Below are positions 46,524 to 57,455 of a stretch of DNA of 64,000 nucleotides, in pieces. The notes under the pieces were generated by a model. The model was not told the origin of the DNA. It made no database searches and was given only the letters and a program-made list of their open reading frames with translations. The first letter of the stretch is position 1; each line of letters starts with the position of its first letter. The position numbers and the translations under genes were made by a program. This DNA comes from Flavobacteriales bacterium. GTDB taxonomy: Bacteria > Bacteroidota > Bacteroidia > UBA10329. Location: assembly GCA_021741155.1 (NCBI GenBank), contig JAIOYP010000010.1, forward strand, positions 38,458 through 102,457, given 5' to 3'.

Positions 46524-46985
46524 TTGAGCCTCTCCAGCTTTAACAATTACGTCTTTAGGAAAGCGATTTTCGCTTCAATTCTACTTCTTTCGTCTTCTGC
46601 TATCGCTCAGAATTTAGTAATTGACAAAACATCAGACCTAATAACCAAGCACGGAGTTAGTATTTCATCTAAGTTACAGAATTGTGAGAATGCAAAAAAC
46701 GGAACGTCAAAGGAGTACATACTTCTTACCGTTTTCAACGAAAACCCGTATCCAGTTCAACTTTCTTTCAAACGAAACCTTTGGTTTGATGGAAAATGCA
46801 ATTCGTGTAATTCTGAAAGTACTGAACACACCGTTTCTGTAACGATAGAAGCAAACAAAAAAGTAGAAGGAAGTTGTGATGAGAGTAGCGGCCTGCGCAT
46901 CTTCTCTCGCATGTTGAACTTGGAGAAGGTTGCAAAGCTTACCAATTACGAACTTGTTAATATTGAAGTTGATGAGGTTAAATAA
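46524..46985 (+). CDS. Small secreted protein of unknown function
   Basis: 153 residues beginning at TTG 46524, with a signal peptide (FRKAIFASILLLSSSAIAQ). The mature part has a cysteine-containing segment (FDGKCNSCNSESTEHTVSV) and ends in VNIEVDEVK. No family recognised. It overlaps the start of the third adhesin by 14 nt, so it probably belongs to the adhesin transcript. The 179 bp before it hold no clear feature. Confidence 0.6.
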   Translation: MSLSSFNNYVFRKAIFASILLLSSSAIAQNLVIDKTSDLITKHGVSISSKLQNCENAKNGTSKEYILLTVFNENPYPVQLSFKRNLWFDGKCNSCNSESTEHTVSVTIEANKKVEGSCDESSGLRIFSRMLNLEKVAKLTNYELVNIEVDEVK

Positions 46986-49900
46986 ACCTATCTCGCTGTT
47001 AGCAGGTATTGCCCTAGCTGCTTTTTGTAAAGTTGATGGATTTGCTCAGTGCGATGTCACGGCAAATTCAACGTATTCCGAAATAACCTGCGGAGAATGT
47101 GTAACGCTTTCGCACGCTGGATCAAGCATAGGTAACATCAGTTTTGAGGAAGATTTCAATACACAACCGCTTACTGGTTGGTCATTTACACAACAGGCTA
47201 CATTTACCAATCCTTGCAGCCCAAATGGTGTTGACGGAACCGACCACCTTTGGATGGGAGCACAATCAGCTGCACCACGTTCGTTGGAGACCTTGCCTCT
47301 GAATTTCGGGCCTGCCGTAGCACCTGCAGGTGGCACCATCTGTTTCGATATGCTGTTTGCCGAACAGGGAGACAATTCGCCTTGCGAAGGTCCAGACGAA
47401 CCGCAGGAAGGAGTTTATCTTCAATACTCTCTCAACGGTGGCACCACGTGGATAACCATAAATTATTTTGATCCGAACGGAGGATACGACCCACAACTTA
47501 TAAACTGGAACAACTGGTGTTTTGCTATTCCCAACGGTGCTCTTGTAAATGGCGTTCAATTTCGGTGGTTTCAGGATGCCGATTCTGGTGCAGAATATGA
47601 CCACTGGGGAATTGACAATGTTCAGATTCTTGTGAACGACCCTAGCGTGCAATACGTTTGGCAGCACGACAATTACACCACTAATCTTCCGGGAAACAAC
47701 CCAACTCAGGTTTGTCCATTGGTAACCACTACCTATACCGTAAACATGACTACTAGTACAGGAAACTGTACGGACAACGTTCAAATTGTGGTTGTGAACC
47801 CGGTGGTTGTAGTTAATGCTGGTCTAGATCAACAAGTATGTGCTGGAGAATGTGTTGATTTGGCTGGTACAGCTTCTGTAATAAATAATCCAGGTGGGAT
47901 TACTACCTTTTCAAACAATCAGACGGAAGATTTTGATGCTTCCGTATTTGGAGGAGGAAGCGTAAACGTGAATGTTCAGGATTTGAACATGAGCACGGTG
48001 AATCCTGGCTCGTTAGTGCAGGTTTGCATTTCAAGTCTAGAGTTTTCTGGTTTTGGTCTTCCGCCTGGCGGAGTAGAAGCGCTTTCGATAACCCTTGTTT
48101 GCCCAGATGGCACTCAAGTTGTCCTCGTTCCAATTGGAGGCGCACCTGCGGGAGCTGGAGGTTTATTTGGCACACCTTCCTCCTATCAAAATGCGTGTTT
48201 TGTACCTTCTGGTGGCTCCGCACTTTTGAGCGCCAGTCCCAATCCCATCACCGGAACATTCAATTCTAGCCAACCTTTTTCTGGAATGAACGGTTGCACA
48301 GCAAATGGAGTATGGTCCATTGCAGTTGCAACCAATGCCCTATCTGGAAACGGAACTTTTGATGGTTGGTCCATAACTTTTGATGATGAAGTTGATGAGT
48401 ACACACCAGACGTTCTGTGGTCGCCTACAACATACATGGCTGCTGGAGAGCAAACAACCCTTACTCCGAACGTGTGCCCAAATGCAGCAATCACTTACAC
48501 CCTAACTGCTTCTGATGATGCTGGTTGTGTGACTGTTACGGATGCTGTTTCCATCGCCATTGACCCAAACTGTTGCGATCCGCAAACCCCACCCATCCAA
48601 GGGCCAACGCCACTTTGCGAGAACGCTACAGGAAATGTTTATTCGGTTACCAATACAGTAGGTTCTACTTATGCTTGGACTGTTCCTGCTGGAGCAACAA
48701 TTACCGCTGGTCAAGGAACCAACTCAATCACTGTAAGTTTCGGAACAAATGGCGGTCAAGTATCGGTAATTGAGACTATAACCTGTGGCCCAGGCCCAGC
48801 AGAAACCTTTGCTGTGGTTGTGCAACCGTGTGCTGGATGTACAATGAATTCGCTCGATATGGCAATGACCGATTGCTACACATCTGGTCAAGGCTTTTTG
48901 CAATACGATATTGAAGGAACCTTGACGTTCACCAATCCACCTACCACTGGTCAACTCATCGTTGCTGATTGTTTCTTGAATCAACAGGTGTTCCTACCTC
49001 CGTTCCTTAGTCCCATGACGATTACATTCACTGGTCTACCTCAAGATGGTTTGGCTTGCGATTTCGGGGCGGTATTCTCGGATGATCAGAATTGCAATAT
49101 CACCACAACATTTACGGCTCCTCCAACGATTACGAATACTACAGCAAGCTGCGTAAGCGGAACTGGTGTGGTTGACGGAACGATTGAGTTTAATGCCCCT
49201 CCGACAACCGGAACCATTGTGGTAAGCATTTTCGATGGAGTCGGAACACAAACAACCAACATTCAACCTCCTTTTAGTAGTCCAGAAACGTGGCAAGTGA
49301 CAGGACTAGATCCAGCCGCAGCAACCTATGTTATCACATATTATTTTTCTGATTTTCCAACCTGTGAGCAGACTCAGACCATTCAGTGTGGGTGTTCGGC
49401 TGAGGGTGGAACAACCACAACAACCGTAACCGGAGATGGAACCATTGATTTTATCCTCTGCGATGGTGATCAGCTAGATATTGTAGACAATGGAGATTAC
49501 ACACTTCCAGATGATGAAGGTATTCTTGGTGGCATCTATCCTTATCAACCAGCTTATACGTTCTTAGTCTATGGATGTCCTCCTACTCCAGGTATTTTTC
49601 CTGGAGATGACCCATGTTTTGCAGGAATTGTTCCGAGTGACGGCAGTATGATGGACATCAATGACCCAAACTCTATTTTCTCCCTTTTCCCTCCAGGATT
49701 ACTACCGAACAATCAACTTTACTACGTTCCTATCACCTTATATCATTACGACCCAATTACTCCTAATTACATCATCAACGCGAATTGTTGGGATCTTGGT
49801 GCGGTTACAACGGTAAGTTATCTCCCACCTGTTGTAACTGTTGTTACTCCTGATTGTCAAACCAATACTGTTTCCGTAATGGTTGAAGGTGGATATCCAG

Positions 49901-52074
49901 AAGTGTTCGGTGGCAATTTCACCGCTTCAAATCTTCTGCCAGCAACTGCTTCTTTCGTAAATACCACGACTCCTAACCTAGGAAACATCGTTATTGAAAA
50001 CCTACAGAATGGCGATAATTATTCGTTCGACATTACTGATCAGAATGGTTGTCCCACAACCATAACAGGAGGCCCATTTGTAGCACTACCTATAGCTGCT
50101 GCTGGAACAGACGCGCAAACTTGTATTCTTTCGTATGACCTTGAGGGAGTGGCCAGCTATGGCACAGGAACTTGGACTGGTGGGCCGGCAGGAACAACTT
50201 TCGCACCTGATGCAAATACGGCAACCGCAACGGTTACCGTTCCAACAGCAGGAGTTTATACGTTCACGTGGACGGAGGACAACGGAAATGGCTGTGTGGC
50301 ATCAGATGAGGTAGTGGTTACGTTCTCTTTAATGAGCATTCCAGCGGTTATTACTGATGCTGCCTGCGGTGCTTCAGACGGAGAAATCGTGGTTGCACCT
50401 CAAGGTGGAGTTGGGCCATATACCTATGCTTGGACATCAGGTGGAAATACAGCACTCGAACCGAATCTTGGACCAGGAAACGTGACTGTAACCGTAACAG
50501 ATGCTACTGGATGTAGTCTAGACTCAACTTTCGCCATCACGCAACCTGTTACTTTCACTACGGTTATAAATACCACCGATGAGTTGTGTTTTGCTGCCTG
50601 TGATGGAGAAATCACCATTCAACCTGATGGAGTTGGGCCTTACAACTACGCTTGGACTCCAAATGTGAGTAATACGAATACTGGCTCAAACCTATGCCAA
50701 GGCAACTATCAGATTCTCGTTTCTGATGTGGATGGTTGTACGCTGGTCATTAACAGAACTGTAGGCGGTCCAACTGAGGTGATAGCTGTGGTTAATTCGG
50801 ATGTGAATCAAATTTGCATCGGAGGTCAGGCTGTGCTTTCCGCAAATGTGGTAGGTGGTTCTGCTCCATATTCCTATTTATGGACCGCTAATCCGGCTGA
50901 TCCTTCATTGATTCCAAATGCAAGCAATCCAACCGTTTCACCTACCGTAACTACCAGCTACACCTTGATTGCGACTGATGCTATCGGATGTCCATCAGCA
51001 CCGAAAGTGATTGTGATTAACGTTCTTCCTCCTTTAACGCTCGATGTAATCCGACCACTCGTTAGCCCAGATACTTCCATCTGTCCATATGATTTCGCCA
51101 CTATTGACCTGCAAGCTGGAGGTGGAGACGGCAACTATCAAATTTATCTTCTTCCGGATATCACCAACCCAATCACGTTGCCGCTAGACACGCAGCCTTT
51201 GGTAACAACTACGTTTGATTTCATGGTAATTGATGGATGTACAACTCCTCCAGCGTTTGCTTCTAGCACTATAACGGTGCATCTTTTACCTCTTATTATT
51301 ATTGATGCTGAACCAGACAGTGGCTGTCATCCTCTTACAGTGAATTTCACTGATTTAACTCAACCACCTTCCATTGGTTGGTCATGGAATTTCGGGGATT
51401 CTGATTCTCAATCAAACACTGCTGGTGTTTCTGACCCAGTACATCTCTATTCTGGTACAGGACTTTATGACGTTTCGTTGTCCATAACCACGGCCGAGGG
51501 TTGTATTACAGACACCGTTCTGACCGATTTTATTGAAGTATTCCCACTGCCAAACGCAAACTTCGACCTTAACCCAGAAGTTGTAAACCTGATAGATGCA
51601 ACGATTAACTTCACTAATCTATCTACAAGTAATGCAATACAATGGGATTGGAATTTTGATGATGGTCATACTTCAACTCTACAAAATCCAACACATGTTT
51701 ATTCCGATACGGGAACATACACTATAAATCTTTTAGTAACAACCATTCACGGCTGTACAGACGAAGTTTCTCGACAACTAATTATAGAACCAGACTTCAT
51801 GTTCTATGTTCCAAATGCGTTCACACCAAACGATAATGGTAGGAACGATGGATTCCGAGGGTATGGCGAAGGCGTTGATTGGAGCACCTATCAAATGTCA
51901 ATCTTTGACAGGTGGGGCGAACTTATTTACTACACCAAAAATATTGATGAACCTTGGGATGGCACCTTCAAAGGAGCACCCGTAGAACTTGCTGTTTACG
52001 TTTGGAAAATTGAACTTGTGGATGTCAAAGGAAATGATCACGATTATTATGGACACGTAACGCTTTTACGATAA
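46972..52074 (+). CDS. Giant PKD/SprB adhesin with T9SS type B sorting domain (3 of 3)
   Basis: 1,700 residues from ATG 46972 (MRLNKPISLLAGIALAAF, ending DGFAQ); a start at 46930 would place 14 unlikely residues before the signal peptide. An N-terminal module resembles MAM/jelly-roll domains (LETLPLNFGPAVAPAGG, DHWGIDNVQI). A proprotein-convertase P-domain-like module lies at about 310-500 (SLEFSGFGLPPGGVEALSI, GVWSIAVATNALSGNGTFDG). Then come Ig-like repeats, two SprB repeats (DAACGASDGEIVVAPQGG, DELCFAACDGEITIQPDG), two PKD units (WSWNFGDSDSQSNT, WDWNFDDGHTSTLQ) and a type B C-terminus (VPNAFTPNDNGRNDGFRG, IFDRWGELIYY). Largest gene of the window. Confidence 0.9.
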   Translation: MRLNKPISLLAGIALAAFCKVDGFAQCDVTANSTYSEITCGECVTLSHAGSSIGNISFEEDFNTQPLTGWSFTQQATFTNPCSPNGVDGTDHLWMGAQSAAPRSLETLPLNFGPAVAPAGGTICFDMLFAEQGDNSPCEGPDEPQEGVYLQYSLNGGTTWITINYFDPNGGYDPQLINWNNWCFAIPNGALVNGVQFRWFQDADSGAEYDHWGIDNVQILVNDPSVQYVWQHDNYTTNLPGNNPTQVCPLVTTTYTVNMTTSTGNCTDNVQIVVVNPVVVVNAGLDQQVCAGECVDLAGTASVINNPGGITTFSNNQTEDFDASVFGGGSVNVNVQDLNMSTVNPGSLVQVCISSLEFSGFGLPPGGVEALSITLVCPDGTQVVLVPIGGAPAGAGGLFGTPSSYQNACFVPSGGSALLSASPNPITGTFNSSQPFSGMNGCTANGVWSIAVATNALSGNGTFDGWSITFDDEVDEYTPDVLWSPTTYMAAGEQTTLTPNVCPNAAITYTLTASDDAGCVTVTDAVSIAIDPNCCDPQTPPIQGPTPLCENATGNVYSVTNTVGSTYAWTVPAGATITAGQGTNSITVSFGTNGGQVSVIETITCGPGPAETFAVVVQPCAGCTMNSLDMAMTDCYTSGQGFLQYDIEGTLTFTNPPTTGQLIVADCFLNQQVFLPPFLSPMTITFTGLPQDGLACDFGAVFSDDQNCNITTTFTAPPTITNTTASCVSGTGVVDGTIEFNAPPTTGTIVVSIFDGVGTQTTNIQPPFSSPETWQVTGLDPAAATYVITYYFSDFPTCEQTQTIQCGCSAEGGTTTTTVTGDGTIDFILCDGDQLDIVDNGDYTLPDDEGILGGIYPYQPAYTFLVYGCPPTPGIFPGDDPCFAGIVPSDGSMMDINDPNSIFSLFPPGLLPNNQLYYVPITLYHYDPITPNYIINANCWDLGAVTTVSYLPPVVTVVTPDCQTNTVSVMVEGGYPEVFGGNFTASNLLPATASFVNTTTPNLGNIVIENLQNGDNYSFDITDQNGCPTTITGGPFVALPIAAAGTDAQTCILSYDLEGVASYGTGTWTGGPAGTTFAPDANTATATVTVPTAGVYTFTWTEDNGNGCVASDEVVVTFSLMSIPAVITDAACGASDGEIVVAPQGGVGPYTYAWTSGGNTALEPNLGPGNVTVTVTDATGCSLDSTFAITQPVTFTTVINTTDELCFAACDGEITIQPDGVGPYNYAWTPNVSNTNTGSNLCQGNYQILVSDVDGCTLVINRTVGGPTEVIAVVNSDVNQICIGGQAVLSANVVGGSAPYSYLWTANPADPSLIPNASNPTVSPTVTTSYTLIATDAIGCPSAPKVIVINVLPPLTLDVIRPLVSPDTSICPYDFATIDLQAGGGDGNYQIYLLPDITNPITLPLDTQPLVTTTFDFMVIDGCTTPPAFASSTITVHLLPLIIIDAEPDSGCHPLTVNFTDLTQPPSIGWSWNFGDSDSQSNTAGVSDPVHLYSGTGLYDVSLSITTAEGCITDTVLTDFIEVFPLPNANFDLNPEVVNLIDATINFTNLSTSNAIQWDWNFDDGHTSTLQNPTHVYSDTGTYTINLLVTTIHGCTDEVSRQLIIEPDFMFYVPNAFTPNDNGRNDGFRGYGEGVDWSTYQMSIFDRWGELIYYTKNIDEPWDGTFKGAPVELAVYVWKIELVDVKGNDHDYYGHVTLLR

Positions 52075-52162
52075 AAACAACGCTGATTCAGTACCGATTT
52101 ACCTAAATCTTAAACCCAGTTAATAACAACTTTGCATATCGCTTAAAATTTCAACATTTATG

Positions 52163-52170
52163 TACATTTG
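52163..52170 (+). promoter_or_regulatory. Candidate -7 box (TACATTTG)
   Basis: Perfect TAnnTTTG match 23 nt before the ATG of the collagen-like gene. A TTTG at 52131-52134 is further upstream than ideal (28 bp). Confidence 0.4.
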
Positions 52171-52193
52171 GCAATTCTAAAAACCCCATTTTA

Positions 52194-53291
52194 ATGAGAA
52201 TGAACTTTCGACTACTGATTTCTTGCCTGGCATTACTTGTGTTTTCGACATCAAGCATCTTTGCTCAAGACAACGTTGGTGTTGGCACCACAACGCCACA
52301 TCCAAATTCAATTTTGGATGTATCCTCTACTGATAAGGGAATGCTTGTTCCACGAGTAAACACGCTTCAGCGTTTGGGAATAGCTAATCCCCCAGCAACA
52401 ACACTTGCTAGTGATGCTGATGGTCTCCTCGTTTATGATACAGACATGGATCAATTCTGCTATTGGAATAACACCATCGTAGATTGGACTTGTATGGGTC
52501 TTGCTGGACCTACTGGACCTGCGGGTCCTACTGGTCCAAGTGGCTCTGCTGGAGGCGTTGGACCTGTTGGACCTGCTGGAGCAACTGGCCCTGCTGGTAG
52601 TGCAGGATCTGTTGGACCTGCGGGGCCTGCTGGACCTGTCGGACCTGCGGGTAGTAATGGACCACAAGGTCCTGTTGGCCCTGCTGGACCTGCCGGTAGT
52701 GCTGGACCTGCTGGACCTGCTGGTGCAACAGGCGCTGCCGGACCTGCTGGAGCAACAGGCGCTGCCGGACCTGCTGGAGCAACTGGCGCTGCCGGACCTG
52801 CTGGAGCAACTGGTGCTGCCGGACCTGCTGGTGCAACAGGTGCTGCTGGACCTGCGGGGCCTACTGGACCCTCTGCTTCTGCAAACATTACCTCGGCTTC
52901 ACTAAGTAGCACAGCTACCATTTCATCTGCTTCTTTTGCTAACGTAGGAGGTATGAGTTTTACTTACGTGGCAACTGGCACACAAGCTTTCATCACATTC
53001 ACAGCGTCAGGTTATGGATATACCAATTCTATGTCGTTCGTTCAATTCAATATCCAACAGAACGCTGCTACAGTTACGAAAACCAACACCAAAATTCAAA
53101 GTTATGATGACGTAACTGGCACCATTACGGTTTGGAGTTGCGCAGCGTCAAAGCTTGTCACTGGTCTAACTGTTGGTACAACTTATACCGTAAATGTGCA
53201 AGCTTTGGTCGGTGGCATAGAGGGAACTTACACTGCTATTGTTGATCCTAGCTTAGCAGGTCATCACATGACAGTAACTGTTCAACAATAA
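52194..53291 (+). CDS. Secreted collagen-like (Gly-X-Y) protein
   Basis: 365 residues. Signal peptide ending SSIFAQ. A short N-terminal fibre-type domain ([37 protein letters not shown]) is followed by an uninterrupted Gly-X-Y stretch of about 120 residues (~103-225) rich in GPA, GPT and GAT, including five perfect 9-residue units GATGAAGPA. The last ~135 residues form a globular beta domain ([20 protein letters not shown], ending HHMTVTVQQ) that may nucleate trimerisation, as in tumour-necrosis-factor-like or tail-fibre caps. It directly follows the adhesin genes, so a role as surface fibre in the same locus is likely. Confidence 0.88.
   Translation: MRMNFRLLISCLALLVFSTSSIFAQDNVGVGTTTPHPNSILDVSSTDKGMLVPRVNTLQRLGIANPPATTLASDADGLLVYDTDMDQFCYWNNTIVDWTCMGLAGPTGPAGPTGPSGSAGGVGPVGPAGATGPAGSAGSVGPAGPAGPVGPAGSNGPQGPVGPAGPAGSAGPAGPAGATGAAGPAGATGAAGPAGATGAAGPAGATGAAGPAGATGAAGPAGPTGPSASANITSASLSSTATISSASFANVGGMSFTYVATGTQAFITFTASGYGYTNSMSFVQFNIQQNAATVTKTNTKIQSYDDVTGTITVWSCAASKLVTGLTVGTTYTVNVQALVGGIEGTYTAIVDPSLAGHHMTVTVQQ
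52722..52856 (+). repeat. 27-bp in-frame tandem repeat in the collagen-like gene
   Basis: Five near-identical 27-bp units beginning at 52722, 52749, 52776, 52803 and 52830, each encoding GATGAAGPA. Differences are only at synonymous positions, indicating recent expansion. Confidence 0.85.
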
Positions 53292-53315
53292 GAACGTTTT
53301 AAACCGAGAACAAGC

Positions 53316-53567
53316 ATGAAGACTACTTGGATTACATTGGCAATTTGTCTAGGATTCAGCAGTTCCCTTTTGGCGCAATCTAAACCGGAAAACGTGGTAA
53401 CTGCTACTAATTCTGAAAAGATTCAGCTTCGAACCTCGGAAGTTAGTAAACCTGAACCAAAACTAGCAGCGTCAGAAAAGCTTACTCAAGCTGCTAACGC
53501 TAAATCAAGGGAGAAGGGAAAGCCCGAGCTTAAAGAGTTTAGCGGAAAGAATCCAAAAGAAGATTAA
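53316..53567 (+). CDS. Small secreted lysine-rich protein
   Basis: 83 residues. Signal peptide MKTTWITLAICLGFSSSLLA, then a low-complexity mature part rich in Lys, Glu, Ser and Ala (SKPEPKLAASEKLTQAANAK) that is predicted to be disordered. No family recognised. It starts 24 bp after the collagen-like gene and is followed by a strong terminator, so it is the last gene of that unit. Confidence 0.6.
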   Translation: MKTTWITLAICLGFSSSLLAQSKPENVVTATNSEKIQLRTSEVSKPEPKLAASEKLTQAANAKSREKGKPELKEFSGKNPKED

Positions 53568-53603
53568 TCCAATTCCCTGAACCATTTAAATTCGGGGTAA
53601 TTC

Positions 53604-53650
53604 ATAAAAAAAGGAAGGGGCGGTAATTTCTTACCGCCCCTTCCTTTTTT
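53604..53650. terminator. Strong bidirectional terminator
   Basis: A near-perfect stem AAGGAAGGGGCGGTAA / TTACCGCCCCTTCCTT with a 4-nt loop, flanked by A's on one side and T's on the other. It can end both the plus-strand secreted-protein unit and the minus-strand gyrB transcript. Confidence 0.95.
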
Positions 53651-53671
53651 CAATTTATTAAACCTTAAGGC

Positions 53672-55657
<1,986 letters not shown>

Positions 55658-55760
55658 TCAACCCCCGAAGATACTCAAAACGCACCCCTTAAAGCCCTTT
55701 AAAATCGTGGCTTTCGTTCGTATTTATCAACAAAAAACGAGGGTTTTACACGGTCAACTA

Positions 55761-57455
55761 TTAGAAGCTGAAATTCAGTCCAGCAATGAAGCTAAAACGC
55801 TGCGATGGATACTGTTTCCAGATGTCGTAACGGAGCGCGGCAATGTTTCTGAAATCGACAAAGGCACCGATCCATCTTCGGTAGCGGTATTCAACTCCAA
55901 TGCTTGCATCCGCATAGCCTTTAAGCGTAACTGGAGTCATGCTTACCACGCCCAACGAATCGGTCGAGAAGCCTCGTGCCACACGCGTTCCATAAGCACT
56001 TATAGCTGCTTTGAAAATCAACTTATCCTTTAGATTGTAATTACCTGAGAACGTGAAACGGAACGGTGCCTCGTGCCATGGTTTGATGCTGTCCGTAGGC
56101 ATAACGAACAGGCGGTATTCCGCCTCCGCCACCAACTGCAACTTGCTTTTAAGTTGATAACTCAATGCTCCCTTGAAACTGGTAACCCGGGTATCATGGT
56201 ATTCGGTCAGGAACTTATTGCCAAGCCCACCCGTTGTGTCATTTACGAAGAACATCTGCTGTCCTGTGATAATCTCAGCCACAGAAAGGTCGAAGCTGAT
56301 GCTGCGCGTGATACTACCTTTGAAACCGCCATAAACGTTTAGTCGCTCCCAGCTGTTACTCAGCGTTTGATCCGTATTGAAATACGGATTGATTTGAGAA
56401 ATGGAGCGCAGGCCATTTCTTCTCACACCACCTTTTGCCCCTACATAGAAACGAAGCATTTTCTTGACGATGAAGTAGTGAAAATCCAGGACAGGAAAGA
56501 TCAGAACCTTGGTAGTCGTGTCGTTGACATCCAACGCGAAATTTATTCCAAGGTCAATTCCCCAACGTTCTCGCGTTGCACGGAATTCGGGTTGAATGGC
56601 CCAAATAAGGTTATTCGTTTTCAGGCTTGGCTGCGCCAGATTGTAATAGTCGAAGGTTGTTTTAACGAACAATTCCTCCTTCTTGATATTGAAGGCAACA
56701 CCTCCTGAAAGAGCCGCATAGTGTTCTTCCGCCTGGAAATTATCACGGGTGTAACCGTAGCCGATTGCCATCTGATCCAGAATGCGAAGCTTCTTCTCTC
56801 GGATTGCATTCAAATCAACGTTCACTCCTACGTGATGAAACACCTGATGCAGGCTATCGCCCTTGGCGGAATTCGCATTGGCAAATGTCACGTCACTTCG
56901 ATTAAAACCGTAGTAATAATTCTCGTCTACATCATATTCCACCTTGGCTCCAACCACATGGTTTTTCATAAAATACTTACCGAATCCTATAATTCCCGCA
57001 TCGGTGAAACCGAAGTTCCGAACCTTGTTCAACTTTGCATAAGAAGCATGATATCGGGCAAAGAAACCTGCCTGAAATTTCTTGCTTCGCAGACTACTAA
57101 AACTCGCATCTAAAAACGGCATGATATAATTGCCAAAACCGGCTTTCACAAAACCATTGTAAAGCTTTCCCAACGGTTCGTTAGAAAGATTGGCAGCCTG
57201 CAATGGCTGGGCTTCGTAGGTAATCTCCTTCGTTTTCGGCAGTACCGAATAATTCACTTTTGGCAGACCTGCCTCCTCATGCTTTACCTCTGGTTTGGAG
57301 GTAATCTTCTTCGCATCACGCGCTACGGGGCGATAATCTTTACGAATGGTAAATCGCAAACTATCGGGCAAACGGTCTTTATCCTGTGCGCTTGCAGAAT
57401 TTGCGACCGTGAGAAGTGCAAAACCAACGATTAAATATGGAATCAGTCTTTTCAT
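55761..57455 (-). CDS. Outer-membrane beta-barrel protein of unknown function
   Basis: 564 residues. Signal peptide (MKRLIPYLIVGFALLTVANS, ending ASA), a periplasmic segment (~25-110) and a beta-barrel with alternating amphipathic strands up to a C-terminal aromatic strand (RFSFIAGLNFSF). There is no plug domain, so it is not a TonB-dependent receptor. Its ATG overlaps the TGA of the giant TPR gene as ATGA, so the two are co-translated and probably interact in the envelope. No specific family could be named. Confidence 0.75.
   Translation of the reverse strand: MKRLIPYLIVGFALLTVANSASAQDKDRLPDSLRFTIRKDYRPVARDAKKITSKPEVKHEEAGLPKVNYSVLPKTKEITYEAQPLQAANLSNEPLGKLYNGFVKAGFGNYIMPFLDASFSSLRSKKFQAGFFARYHASYAKLNKVRNFGFTDAGIIGFGKYFMKNHVVGAKVEYDVDENYYYGFNRSDVTFANANSAKGDSLHQVFHHVGVNVDLNAIREKKLRILDQMAIGYGYTRDNFQAEEHYAALSGGVAFNIKKEELFVKTTFDYYNLAQPSLKTNNLIWAIQPEFRATRERWGIDLGINFALDVNDTTTKVLIFPVLDFHYFIVKKMLRFYVGAKGGVRRNGLRSISQINPYFNTDQTLSNSWERLNVYGGFKGSITRSISFDLSVAEIITGQQMFFVNDTTGGLGNKFLTEYHDTRVTSFKGALSYQLKSKLQLVAEAEYRLFVMPTDSIKPWHEAPFRFTFSGNYNLKDKLIFKAAISAYGTRVARGFSTDSLGVVSMTPVTLKGYADASIGVEYRYRRWIGAFVDFRNIAALRYDIWKQYPSQRFSFIAGLNFSF

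Noticed and set aside
52460..52921. Minus-strand Pro/Ala-rich frame of 153 codons
   Set aside because: Reverse-strand reading of the collagen Gly-X-Y repeat; no independent start signal or family.
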